Below, piece after piece: positions 53,334-62,083 of a stretch of 64,000 nt of DNA; positions within the stretch are counted from its first letter, which is position 1; every line of letters starts with the position of its first letter. The stretch comes from Bacillota bacterium. Lineage in GTDB: Bacteria; Bacillota; Clostridia; Acetivibrionales; JAEXSP01. The position numbers were made by a program, and so were the translations under genes. The notes below the pieces were generated by a model. It made no database searches and was not told where the DNA came from. It worked only from the letters and a program-made list of their open reading frames with translations. The stretch lies in NCBI GenBank assembly GCA_023453795.1, contig JAEXSP010000014.1, forward strand, positions 1-64,000. The letters run 5' to 3'.

Positions 53334-54116
53334 CTAAATAATATCCCAAATTATATGAATAATAATTCCCGGTATCAGTGTTTTTGTCTTTAAGTACAGC
53401 TTTCCAAAGAAATAACCTATTAATATGTGGGAGGATGTGATCAAGAATGCGATAATTACACCGCTGCCAAGGTAGTTGAACATGTGAACTACTCCGAAAA
53501 TGAATGCCTGAAGCATATTAGCCTTGGATTCAGACAGTCCGATGCCTTTCAGCCACGACAGTAATACCCCTCGGCAAAGCAGCTCTTCAAAGAAAGCTGT
53601 TAAAACTGTAATCCGTAGTATGTACAGGAAATAGTCAGGGATGCTGTAATTAAATTTGCCTGCAAACTTCGAACCATCCAACAGCAAAAATGCTACAGCA
53701 ATAATGCTGCCGACAGCTAATGTAAAAAACAGCTGCTTCCGGGTTACGCTCCAATTGAATTTACTAAGGCTAAACCCTGAAAGCTTGATTAATACCAGCG
53801 AAAAAGCCAATGCAAGAATCTTAACCGCTATTTTTATATTGTCCGCACTTATATCAAGGCTTTTATACACCTTTAAAGCAGTCATTATACCTTGAAGCAA
53901 AATCAATAAGTATGGAATCAGAAAAGCCAATGCCAGCGTTTTGCAAGAGGGTATCGCTATAGCTTCCCTTGAAGGTATGCGGAATACTAATGTTAAAAGC
54001 AATAGAGGCAATACTGTCAATGCCGTATAATAGCCTAAGGCCAAAGAAATCGCAGAACAGCAAATAATAAATATTCCCTCATGAATCATTTCACGTTTGT
54101 TGATTGATTTTACCAA
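53334..54116 (-). CDS. CPBP family intramembrane glutamic endopeptidase
   Basis: About 260 residues, seven or eight membrane helices. Conserved CPBP motifs: E-E-L-L-C-R-G (Glu-Glu and Arg, near 195), FGVVHMFNY (His) and PGIIIHIIWDII at the C-terminus (second His). Bacterial relatives process lipoproteins or bacteriocins, or give self-immunity. Start TTG at 54116 is preferred, since GAGGTG lies 6 nt upstream; the GTG at 54125 is inside that SD. The convergent Cry-like gene is a notable neighbour. Confidence 0.85.
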   Translation of the reverse strand: MVKSINKREMIHEGIFIICCSAISLALGYYTALTVLPLLLLTLVFRIPSREAIAIPSCKTLALAFLIPYLLILLQGIMTALKVYKSLDISADNIKIAVKILALAFSLVLIKLSGFSLSKFNWSVTRKQLFFTLAVGSIIAVAFLLLDGSKFAGKFNYSIPDYFLYILRITVLTAFFEELLCRGVLLSWLKGIGLSESKANMLQAFIFGVVHMFNYLGSGVIIAFLITSSHILIGYFFGKLYLKTKTLIPGIIIHIIWDII

Positions 54117-54193
54117 TTTATACACCTCACAATATTTATGCTGCTATTCAATACGTATAATTACAGCTTTTGTCTGAATTCTTAATCGCTGTA

Positions 54194-54237
54194 AAAACAA
54201 AAAAGGCCTGATCCCAATAGTATATTGAAATCAGACC
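54194..54237 (-). terminator. Terminator of the Cache-MCP gene
   Basis: Minus-strand stem GGTCTGATTT / GGATCAGGCC (G-U pairs), then TTTTTT. Confidence 0.85.
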
Positions 54238-54260
54238 TATACTGCAAAATCTTACCTACC

Positions 54261-56264
54261 TTATATTTTAAATATTGCTACAGCCTTAGCAAGCCTTTCA
54301 GAACTGCTTGCAGTCTCTTTCATCATGTCTGCAACCTTCGCCGCCCTCTGCATTACATCCGATGTTTTTTCTGCTATATTCTGTGTTCCTTGTGCTTCTT
54401 CGCTATTGGAAATTGTCACTTCATTGATAGCTTTAGTCATACTTTCAATAGACACCGCTAGCTTCTCAGCGGTTGAACTAAAGTCTGTTACTAATTCCTG
54501 TACGGCTTCAGCATCTTTATGGTATTGCTCTCCTGTACTTACCATTGTTTTATAGTCATTTATTACTGTTGTATCGATAAAGTTTAAGGCTTTCTCGGAG
54601 CTTTTCGTCAGACTTTGCACCGCGTTAACTACAAGCTTTGTAATTTGTTGAATTTCATTTGCAGTGTTTTTTGAATCTTCCGCCAATTTACGGATTTCTT
54701 CAGCTACAACTGCAAATCCCCTGCCCGCTTCTCCAGCCCTTGCCGCTTCTATAGCAGCATTTAATGCAAGCAGGTTGGTCTGATCGGTAATCTGCAATAT
54801 GGATTCGGTTAGTACGTTGATTTGTTCCACAGCCTTTGACTTTTCAATTGAGGCTCTTATATCATTGTCTATGTCTAAATGGATATCTTGAGCAGACTTT
54901 TGTGAATTCAAAACATTTTCTTTCAGAACCTGTGCACGTTTGCTGATTTCCTTAGATATTAAGGAACCATTTTTCGCTTTTTCAGCAATAGAGTCTACTG
55001 CACTATCTATTTCGGTTGATGTAGCACTCATTTCTTCCGCTGATGCAGCTGTTTCCTCCATTCCGGCAGACATCTCCTCGGTAGTCGCGGATACATCCTC
55101 CATTTGTGAAACCAACTCAGACAAATTCTGCGATGAAACCGTAACATTATCCTTCATTCCATGAACCTCACTGATAATATTCTGGAGAATGGACCTGATT
55201 GATTTACTCGTAGTATCCATTGACTTGGCAAGTAATCCGACTTCATCCTTCCTCCTGAGATATTTTCCAGGTACCTCCACGGTAAAATCCTTATTAGCCA
55301 GATTGCTTAAATGTTCCGCCGCTAATTTAATAGGCTTGGCTATAAAACCTGACATAAAGATTGATAATAAAATTACAAGGATTATAATTATTAATATTGT
55401 TATGATTGTAGACAACATAGTCTGGTTAAATTCCTTAAAAACTTCACCGGAAGGAGCTTCCACCACTATCTTCCATCCGGTAATGGGCACAGTAGAATAT
55501 GCTGCCAGTACATCCTTGCCATCATCATTCTTGTATGAAACCGTTCCCTCATTCTTTGATAGGACATCATCATTAAATATCTTTTCCGTACTCTTATCTT
55601 TTATATAATCCTTATAGTTTTTCCCTATTCTTTTAGAATCCTTGGAAAATATGTAATCCCCTTTGGTTGACAGCATAAAAGCGCTTCCGGTTTTCTCAAC
55701 GTTTATTTTACCAAGTATGTTTTCTAAAGCTTTTATTGCAGGCTGGCTAAAGATTACACCTTGAAAGCCGCCGCTTTCATCAAAAACAGGTACTGCAACC
55801 GTTATAACATTATTTCCTGTTACTTTACTTACAAGAACGTCGCTTATATATGTCTTTTTTGTATCTCTGGCCTTTTGAAAATACTCCCTTTCAGAAAGGT
55901 TTATAACACTGTTATCTTTTATACTGATTGCATTACCGTCTTTATCTATAAATACTGCTGTCTCCAGTTCCAAATCACTTTCCCGGATTGGTTTAAGTAT
56001 GGAATTAATCTTAACCGCATCTGCCTTGCTGAATTCCGGATGGGCTTTCAGAATATTTTCAAGTGTCAGAACCTTCCTGTCTATCCAGGAATTAAAATTG
56101 TCAGAATTTGTTTTAGCTATTATATCCATCTGCTTTTTAATATTGTTTGATAATGTTCGATTAAACTGACTTAACTGCAATAGAGACAAAAACATAATCG
56201 GAATAAGGGCTACACACGTTATTGTAAGTATTAGCTTGAATTTTAGCGAGTAAAAAAATTTCAT
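54261..56264 (-). CDS. Methyl-accepting chemotaxis protein with dCache sensor
   Basis: 667 residues. TM1 (about 9-30), an extracellular double Cache domain (32-275; ESDLELETAVFIDKDGNAI, SEREYFQKARDTKKTYISDVLVSKVTG, VPVFDESGGFQGVIFSQP, AYSTVPITGWKIVVEAP), TM2 (about 283-305), HAMP (IAKPIKLAAEHLSNLANKDFTVEV) and the signalling hairpin with tip ITDQTNLLALNAAIEAARAGEAGRGFAVVAEEIRKLAEDS. dCache receptors usually bind amino acids, sugars or organic acids. Own terminator; AAGGGGG SD. Beside the cellulosomal genes, so a plant-derived ligand is possible. Confidence 0.93.
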   Translation of the reverse strand: MKFFYSLKFKLILTITCVALIPIMFLSLLQLSQFNRTLSNNIKKQMDIIAKTNSDNFNSWIDRKVLTLENILKAHPEFSKADAVKINSILKPIRESDLELETAVFIDKDGNAISIKDNSVINLSEREYFQKARDTKKTYISDVLVSKVTGNNVITVAVPVFDESGGFQGVIFSQPAIKALENILGKINVEKTGSAFMLSTKGDYIFSKDSKRIGKNYKDYIKDKSTEKIFNDDVLSKNEGTVSYKNDDGKDVLAAYSTVPITGWKIVVEAPSGEVFKEFNQTMLSTIITILIIIILVILLSIFMSGFIAKPIKLAAEHLSNLANKDFTVEVPGKYLRRKDEVGLLAKSMDTTSKSIRSILQNIISEVHGMKDNVTVSSQNLSELVSQMEDVSATTEEMSAGMEETAASAEEMSATSTEIDSAVDSIAEKAKNGSLISKEISKRAQVLKENVLNSQKSAQDIHLDIDNDIRASIEKSKAVEQINVLTESILQITDQTNLLALNAAIEAARAGEAGRGFAVVAEEIRKLAEDSKNTANEIQQITKLVVNAVQSLTKSSEKALNFIDTTVINDYKTMVSTGEQYHKDAEAVQELVTDFSSTAEKLAVSIESMTKAINEVTISNSEEAQGTQNIAEKTSDVMQRAAKVADMMKETASSSERLAKAVAIFKI

Positions 56265-56637
56265 ACTTTTCCCCCTTAATAAGTTAATTTATAAATGCTT
56301 GCATTTCGGAATTTAACAACCATTTAACCAATGTTAGGAAAATTTTATAACTCCAAGAAATAGGAATGCGGTATGCCTCCTTTCTTACTGAAAGGCGTTT
56401 TTAAATAAAAAATGGGAAATTTGAATACATCTTGACAATTTTAGATAATAATGAATTTGTATTATATTATAACAAATGTTATTAAGAAATATAATAGAAT
56501 ATTTTGTCATAATTTTAAATCCATCTATGAATGTCCGGAGATTTGTCAATGACAGAAAGGATTACCATATACAAAAAAAGGATCCCTGCATATTTATACA
56601 GCAACCCCTTTATGTGTACTTTCTGATGTTATCTATC
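56265..56637. other. Intergenic region between the MCP and the cellulosomal operon
   Basis: 373 bases, AT-rich. It holds the operon terminator at 56572-56612 and a small plus-strand hairpin (CCTTTC / GAAAGG near 56380-56396). The rest should contain the promoter of the MCP gene. No gene seen. Confidence 0.5.
56572..56612 (-). terminator. Terminator of the cellulosomal gene cluster
   Basis: Minus-strand stem AAAGGGGTTGCTG / CAGGGATCCTTTT (one mismatch, two G-U pairs), then a T7 run. Lies 26 bases after the rgl11Y-like stop. Confidence 0.75.
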
Positions 56638-58650
56638 CTATTTGAGCAGCAGCATTTTCAGCTGTGCGAAATCAAGCGCATCAATAATTCCATCCTGATT
56701 CATGTCTGCGTTCTCATAATTTATGACTGTACTTGAATCCAGCAGGTACATTTTTAACGCCGCATAGTCAAGTGCGTCAACCGTCTTGTCATCAATGACA
56801 TCTCCCAGTACAACGCCGGGATGCGGTGTATATATATACGGCTGCGGCGCCTGCGCCATGCCTGTTCCCAGATAAAAGCCGGTATGCGGCGGCTGATTGT
56901 AGGCCACGTTTTGCCATGCTATGCTAAGCCTGTATTGAGGGTCATGCATTAATGTATAGATTCTGTTATTGGCTGCGGTTGTTGTCGTGTAAATGTATAA
57001 GTACTTACTGTCTGTCGTTCTCCAAATAACCTCTTCTCGCCAGTCTCCCAGGATATCCCCGCTCAAGCATGGTGTTGCCTTGGTGGAGTTGTTTGAGGCG
57101 CAGGCATCGGCTGTAAGCAAACTGCTGACCCCATTTCCGGTCCATTTGGTTATCCCTGTACCATCCAGCAATTCTCGGGACAAGTCCCCGTCCCACCAGC
57201 AAAGGAAGTTGATTGAAGGCTTGGTTGAGGAGATTTTGCTGCCGTTGACGTTATAAACTCCATCTGTAGCCGAAGCCCACATTTCGAAGCCCGGATATTT
57301 CGGATCTATGTCCGCAGCAAGAGCCCTTCCGTTGTCCTTTGTTGACGCAAGGCCCCAGATTAATTTTCCGGTTTTTGCATCACGGTATTCTGAGCCTGCG
57401 GTGCTGTTTGCTACCTCATGAGCATCCCATACCTCAAGGCCCGGCCTGTTCGGATCCATATCACTGACATGCATCGCGTCGCCATGTCCCAGTCCGGTCG
57501 TATACAAGCCTTTGCCGTTGTCATCGATGCAGCAGGCGCCGTATACTATTTCATCCCTTCCGTCCTGATCCACATCCGCAACGCTCAGGTTGTGGTTGCC
57601 CTGCCCGGCATAACCGGAGTAACCGCTGCTGCTGTCAAAAGTCCACCGTTTTGTTAGAGTTCCGTTCCTCCAGTCGTATGCCACCAGAACCGCCCTCGTA
57701 TAATAACCGCGGCACATGACAAGGCTTGGCCTGGTTCCGTCAAGATATGCTATGCACGCCAGAAAGCGGTCTACACGGTTACCATAGTCGTCTCCCCAGG
57801 AAGAAACAGTTCCCCTGGCCGGTTCATAGTTAACCGTTGTTAATGCGGCACCTGTCTGCCCGTTGAATACTGTAAGGTATTCCGGTCCCGACAATATGTA
57901 GCCGCCGGAATTGCGGTAATCCGCAGAGCTGCTGCCGATAACCTTTCCCTTGCCGTCTACGGTGCCATCAGCTGTTTTGCAGGCGACCTCCGATTTGCCG
58001 TCACCGTCGAGGTCATAAATCATGAACTGTGTATAGTGTGCACCCGCCCTGATATTTCTCCCGAGATTGATCCTCCAGAGCTGGGTTCCGTTTAATTTAT
58101 ATGCATCCAGATATACATTGCCGGTGTATCCGCTTTGAGAATTATCCTTTGCGTTGGATGGATCCCATTTCAGAACTATTTCGTATTGGCCGTCTCCGTC
58201 CAGGTCACCGACAGAACAGTCGTTTGCGCTGTATGTGTAGTTCTCCCCGCTCGGCGTAGTACCGCCATCAGGAATATGAAGGGGTACGGGTAAGTAATTC
58301 TGAGCCCATACCTTCGCTGTCTCCAATGGATACTGCTCAGCCCCATATAATACAGGACGGACATAATATGCCGAGTTTGTTGTTCCGGCAGAATCCAAAT
58401 AGTCGGTACTTGAAGTAATTGGCGATGAATTTACTTTCTTACCGTCCCTGTATAGATTGAAGGCTATTGAATTCAAATCGGTTCCAAGCATCCTCCAGCT
58501 GACAAACACCCCATTACTGACTTTAACAGCTACAATCCCTCTGTTCAGGTATTCCATTTGCCTTCCTGACTCAGCTGTGCTTTGCTGTGGCATGCTTAAT
58601 GAGCTTATTAGGATGAGAGAAAACAGGCAAGCTGTAATTTTCCTAAGCAT
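56638..58650 (-). CDS. rgl11Y: Rhamnogalacturonan lyase (PL11) with C-terminal dockerin
   Basis: 670 residues. Signal peptide (1-26), then a PL11 eight-bladed propeller: MEYLNRGIVAVKVSNGVFVSWRMLGTD, CSVGDLDGDGQYEIVLKWDPSNAKDNSQSG and repeated Asp-rich calcium loops (YDLDGDGKSEV, ADVDQDGRDEIVYG). The last 60 residues are a type I dockerin of two calcium repeats (DDKTVDALDYAALKMYLL; NQDGIIDALDFAQLKMLLL). Cuts the rhamnogalacturonan I backbone of pectin by beta-elimination, as part of the cellulosome. Symbol by analogy with the cip-cel cluster of R. cellulolyticum. SD GGAGG. Confidence 0.9.
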   Translation of the reverse strand: MLRKITACLFSLILISSLSMPQQSTAESGRQMEYLNRGIVAVKVSNGVFVSWRMLGTDLNSIAFNLYRDGKKVNSSPITSSTDYLDSAGTTNSAYYVRPVLYGAEQYPLETAKVWAQNYLPVPLHIPDGGTTPSGENYTYSANDCSVGDLDGDGQYEIVLKWDPSNAKDNSQSGYTGNVYLDAYKLNGTQLWRINLGRNIRAGAHYTQFMIYDLDGDGKSEVACKTADGTVDGKGKVIGSSSADYRNSGGYILSGPEYLTVFNGQTGAALTTVNYEPARGTVSSWGDDYGNRVDRFLACIAYLDGTRPSLVMCRGYYTRAVLVAYDWRNGTLTKRWTFDSSSGYSGYAGQGNHNLSVADVDQDGRDEIVYGACCIDDNGKGLYTTGLGHGDAMHVSDMDPNRPGLEVWDAHEVANSTAGSEYRDAKTGKLIWGLASTKDNGRALAADIDPKYPGFEMWASATDGVYNVNGSKISSTKPSINFLCWWDGDLSRELLDGTGITKWTGNGVSSLLTADACASNNSTKATPCLSGDILGDWREEVIWRTTDSKYLYIYTTTTAANNRIYTLMHDPQYRLSIAWQNVAYNQPPHTGFYLGTGMAQAPQPYIYTPHPGVVLGDVIDDKTVDALDYAALKMYLLDSSTVINYENADMNQDGIIDALDFAQLKMLLLK

Positions 58651-58689
58651 ATGCTCAATTCCTCCTTTTTTATATTCCTTTATTATTTC

Positions 58690-60054
58690 TTATTTACGAT
58701 CAAGCAGTAAGATTTTTAACTGTGCAAAATCAAGGGCGTCAATCGCTCCATCAACGTTCATGTCTGCATTCTTTTGATTAATGACTGTATTATTCGGAGC
58801 CAGCAAGTATATTTTCAGCTGTGCATAGTCAAGAGCGTCAACCGTTTTGTCATTATTTACATCTCCCGGAACACCCTGCACATCCTGTGCCATTTTGGCT
58901 GCATGGGAAGCAAATACTGTTTCCAATATGGGATCTCCATGGGTAATATAGAATCCGCCTGAATAAGAGGCATAGTCCCAGAACAAATCTCCTGAAGCAT
59001 TCAGCTTCTCTATTTCTCCATACATTGCGTTCCAGTATTCTTCTCTTTTGCTGTAGGTATTAAACTCCTCCATAACAAAGGGCTTTTTAACCACATTATG
59101 TGAATCATTAATCCATGCAGCTACCAGCGAAGCGGCCTGTGCAGGGCTCAAACCGGCCCACGCTTCGTCCGGGTACGGATGTGCAGTAGTAAAGTCTATA
59201 TAGGGCGATTGGTGAATATAGACAAAAGGATTTCCTGCGTCCGCCCCATAGCCATACTTTGAGGCTTGACCTTCGAGGCCTGCACTTACCATATGGTTTG
59301 GATCAAGGTCTTTTATAAGCTTACCCATCTCGTCAACCCATGCCCTTAATGTTGTCCCGCTGACATTCTCCTCTTTGCTGACATCCTGATATCTCGGTTC
59401 ATTCATCAATTCCCATGAAAAAATGGCCGGGTCGTCTTTATACGGTTTGTTTGTATAATGATTGATCCTTGTAACGAAATGTTTTACATAATTCTTATAT
59501 TGCTCTTTACAGCCTTCATTAGTAAAAAATACCGCACGATTTGGATGGGACACCCCCGGAAGGCCTTCCCATTTAAGTCTTGTATCAATACCGCCATATG
59601 CTTCCCAGTAGTTTTCAAGCACAATGATTACCTTAATGTTATGTAATCTTGCCGATTCGAGTATGTAGTCAAAGAGCATGAACTGTGCCTCATTATAAAC
59701 TCCCTTTTGAGGTTCGAACCCATGCCAGGTTTCATGGGAAAAGCCCCATGTTCTTACGACCTTGACTCCATCCTTCTCCATATTGCTCATCATTTCATCT
59801 ATTCTTGCCTTGTTCATAAATTTTGTTTCTATATCCTCTTGTGTAGCAGTATTTGACCCATCACCGTAAGTAAACAGGTCGTAATTATTGCAGCCTGCAA
59901 AACGAAATGGTTTTCCGTCCAGCATAAAAGAAGTTCCGCTGACTGTAACAATTCCGTTTCCGGCAGAAGCGGCGGCAATCCCCATATCCGGAATGAATAA
60001 AGCCAACTGTAGAATAAGCAGCAAAGCCATGAGTGTTTTCAATACCTTTTTCAT
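58690..60054 (-). CDS. Beta-mannanase (GH5, subfamily 7-like) with C-terminal dockerin
   Basis: 454 residues. Signal peptide (about 1-27), catalytic domain with FAGCNNYDLFTYG, the acid/base Glu in FSWELMNEPRYQ and the nucleophile Glu in KPFVMEEFNTYSKRE, as in GH5 mannanases. The dockerin repeats are NNDKTVDALDYAQLKIYLL and NVDGAIDALDFAQLKILLL. Cleaves beta-1,4-mannan in the secreted cellulosome. The ATG at 60054 (MKKVLKTL) follows GGTGGTG. In R. cellulolyticum the gene at this place, as I recall the order, is rgl11Y, so this gene is an insertion or rearrangement. Confidence 0.88.
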   Translation of the reverse strand: MKKVLKTLMALLLILQLALFIPDMGIAAASAGNGIVTVSGTSFMLDGKPFRFAGCNNYDLFTYGDGSNTATQEDIETKFMNKARIDEMMSNMEKDGVKVVRTWGFSHETWHGFEPQKGVYNEAQFMLFDYILESARLHNIKVIIVLENYWEAYGGIDTRLKWEGLPGVSHPNRAVFFTNEGCKEQYKNYVKHFVTRINHYTNKPYKDDPAIFSWELMNEPRYQDVSKEENVSGTTLRAWVDEMGKLIKDLDPNHMVSAGLEGQASKYGYGADAGNPFVYIHQSPYIDFTTAHPYPDEAWAGLSPAQAASLVAAWINDSHNVVKKPFVMEEFNTYSKREEYWNAMYGEIEKLNASGDLFWDYASYSGGFYITHGDPILETVFASHAAKMAQDVQGVPGDVNNDKTVDALDYAQLKIYLLAPNNTVINQKNADMNVDGAIDALDFAQLKILLLDRK

Positions 60055-60091
60055 CTTAACACCACCTACTATTTTTCTAGGATTAAAAATC

Positions 60092-60133
60092 ATGCAGTAC
60101 CCCGCATATTAATATGATTGCAGAGTACTGCAT
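60092..60133 (-). promoter_or_regulatory. Intercistronic hairpin between the GH9 and mannanase genes
   Basis: Perfect 9-bp arms ATGCAGTAC / GTACTGCAT around a loop with its own palindrome CATATTAATATG; a T5 run follows on the minus strand. It may end part of the transcripts or protect the 3' end of the upstream cistron. Confidence 0.6.
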
Positions 60134-60175
60134 AAAAGTTTTTCATGAAGTTTAGTTCAATTATTTTATTATCTG

Positions 60176-62026
60176 TTATTTGCCCCTAGTAAGTAAAAAC
60201 CCTTTCATAAGTGCGTAGTCAATAGCATCAATACGATCGTCGTCATTCATATCCGCATTTTTAAGATTAATGTCAACTGTAATTCTTAAAAGGTATTGCT
60301 TCATAAGAGCTAAGTCAATGGCATCACATGCATTGTCGTTGTTAAGATCACCCTTGAGTCCCTGCGTGCCTGATACTGTTATTAAAATATCGGGATCCGT
60401 ACCCGCACTGAAATCAAATATGAGATCGGTAGTCCCAATAGGCTGTTTTGCAAGATATGCCGATAAAATGGTCACTGTTGTTCCTGAAACTTTATAATCT
60501 GTTCCGGAAACCAAAGTGGTTGAACCATTTTTAATGCCATTAAAGGTATTGCCGTTCAAAGTCATTGTTACGTTGACATCTTTTTGTGCAGTCTTATCAA
60601 AGTTTGCGGCTGTCGGACTAATAGTTGAGTTATTCGTCGGGTTGTTTAACTTGATAACACCGGCTATTGCACCAACAATACCTGCGTTGTAATCGAGTGC
60701 TACCTCGGTATATTGATATTCTGTCCCAGAATCAACGAAAACGTCATTACTTTGAGGTCCTCCTACCATAGCACCTAACAGCAAATTTTTTGCTTCCTTC
60801 TGATTATCCCCGTTTGCGTATGTATAGCCGTTTGCTGCCCTGTGATGGGGATGTATGCACCATTTGCTCCCGAAACCGATTACATATGACATGTTAGCAG
60901 GGTTATTTCCAAGAATGTAATCAACCTGCGACTTGGCAAAACTATTATATGTTGTGTCTCCTGTCTGCTTTGAGTAAACAAGCATCATCATAGCTTCTGC
61001 AGCAGCATATCTGCAAGCTCCCCAAACGTCAAGATATGCAAGTCCTCCGGGGGTCTTTTTAAGTTCATTTTTAAAGTAATTGAAGTTATACAATACTGCA
61101 TCCTTGTATTTTTGAGTGTTTGTGAGCTGTGACAATCTCATTTCCGCAGGTACATACATGTCATCCCAGCTCATTGTCCATCTGTCATTGAACTTGTCTT
61201 CTCCCCTTGTATTAGTTTTTGTTATAAATACTTCTGCATCTGCCAAATATGAGCTGTCGCCTGTTGCAGTATAGAGCCAGGTAGCACCCCATGCCATATC
61301 ATCCCCATAGCTGGTAGCCTGGTAGAAGGATTGGCCGTTGCCGACACCTTGGTTTGCCTTACCCATTGCATACAGTTCCTTTGCAGCCTTCAGGCAGTTA
61401 TTCGCATAGGTAGCGTCAACACTTTTATAATTCAGATACATAAGTGCAAGAGCTGCTGTTGTCTCACCGAGGACATCCGATGCAGGAGTGCTTGCATCCG
61501 CTTTATAAAGGGTTGGTCTGTCTCCGGGCTGTGCCTCCGGTGCTCCCCAATATGCATGATCTGTATTTCCATCGCCAAACTGATAATAAAAGGTATTGGC
61601 ATTAGGATGGCATTTCATAAAATAATCTGTGAAATACTTCAGCTGCTGAAGCATTTTTGTTGTATTTCCGGTTGAGTCAAATACATCTTTGAATTCATAT
61701 ATTGACCACCCCAAAACAGAGGCCGCATATCCTTGAGGCAGACCAAATTTTACATGGTCGCCTGCATCATGATAACCGCCTGTTAAATCCAATCCAACAT
61801 CTTTTCCGTCAGTAGTGTGACATGCTCCTCTCCAGCTGAAAAAGTTATTAACAGCAACATCCTTGCCGCACTTGTTGGCATCATAGAAAATGATTGTATC
61901 CTTCAAAGCCAATGAGTAATCAAAGCTCGCTGCGCTAGCAGCAATACTTGAAGGAATAATGGTAGCAGCTATTACTGCTGTACTAAGCATTACTGATCCA
62001 ATACGTTTAAATTTTTTCCAATTCAT
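60176..62026 (-). CDS. cel9M: Family 9 cellulase with X2 module and C-terminal dockerin (Cel9M-like)
   Basis: 616 residues. Signal peptide (about 1-33), GH9 catalytic domain (35-465) with the catalytic Asp pair in YHDAGDHVKFG, the His motif IHPHHRAA and the acid Glu in EYQYTEVALDYNAG. Next an X2 immunoglobulin-like module (about 470-555; ISPTAANFDKTAQKDVNVTMTLNG ... GTTDLIFDFSAG) and a dockerin (NNDNACDAIDLALMKQYLL; NDDDRIDAIDYALMKGFLL). Cellulase of the cellulosome. Symbol from synteny; as I recall, Cel9M of R. cellulolyticum has no X2, so this copy is extended. SD AGGAGG. Confidence 0.9.
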   Translation of the reverse strand: MNWKKFKRIGSVMLSTAVIAATIIPSSIAASAASFDYSLALKDTIIFYDANKCGKDVAVNNFFSWRGACHTTDGKDVGLDLTGGYHDAGDHVKFGLPQGYAASVLGWSIYEFKDVFDSTGNTTKMLQQLKYFTDYFMKCHPNANTFYYQFGDGNTDHAYWGAPEAQPGDRPTLYKADASTPASDVLGETTAALALMYLNYKSVDATYANNCLKAAKELYAMGKANQGVGNGQSFYQATSYGDDMAWGATWLYTATGDSSYLADAEVFITKTNTRGEDKFNDRWTMSWDDMYVPAEMRLSQLTNTQKYKDAVLYNFNYFKNELKKTPGGLAYLDVWGACRYAAAEAMMMLVYSKQTGDTTYNSFAKSQVDYILGNNPANMSYVIGFGSKWCIHPHHRAANGYTYANGDNQKEAKNLLLGAMVGGPQSNDVFVDSGTEYQYTEVALDYNAGIVGAIAGVIKLNNPTNNSTISPTAANFDKTAQKDVNVTMTLNGNTFNGIKNGSTTLVSGTDYKVSGTTVTILSAYLAKQPIGTTDLIFDFSAGTDPDILITVSGTQGLKGDLNNDNACDAIDLALMKQYLLRITVDINLKNADMNDDDRIDAIDYALMKGFLLTRGK

Positions 62027-62083
62027 TGTTTCTTCCTCCTTTTATTTAGCCTATACTACCGGATATGTAGGGTAATGGTTTTG

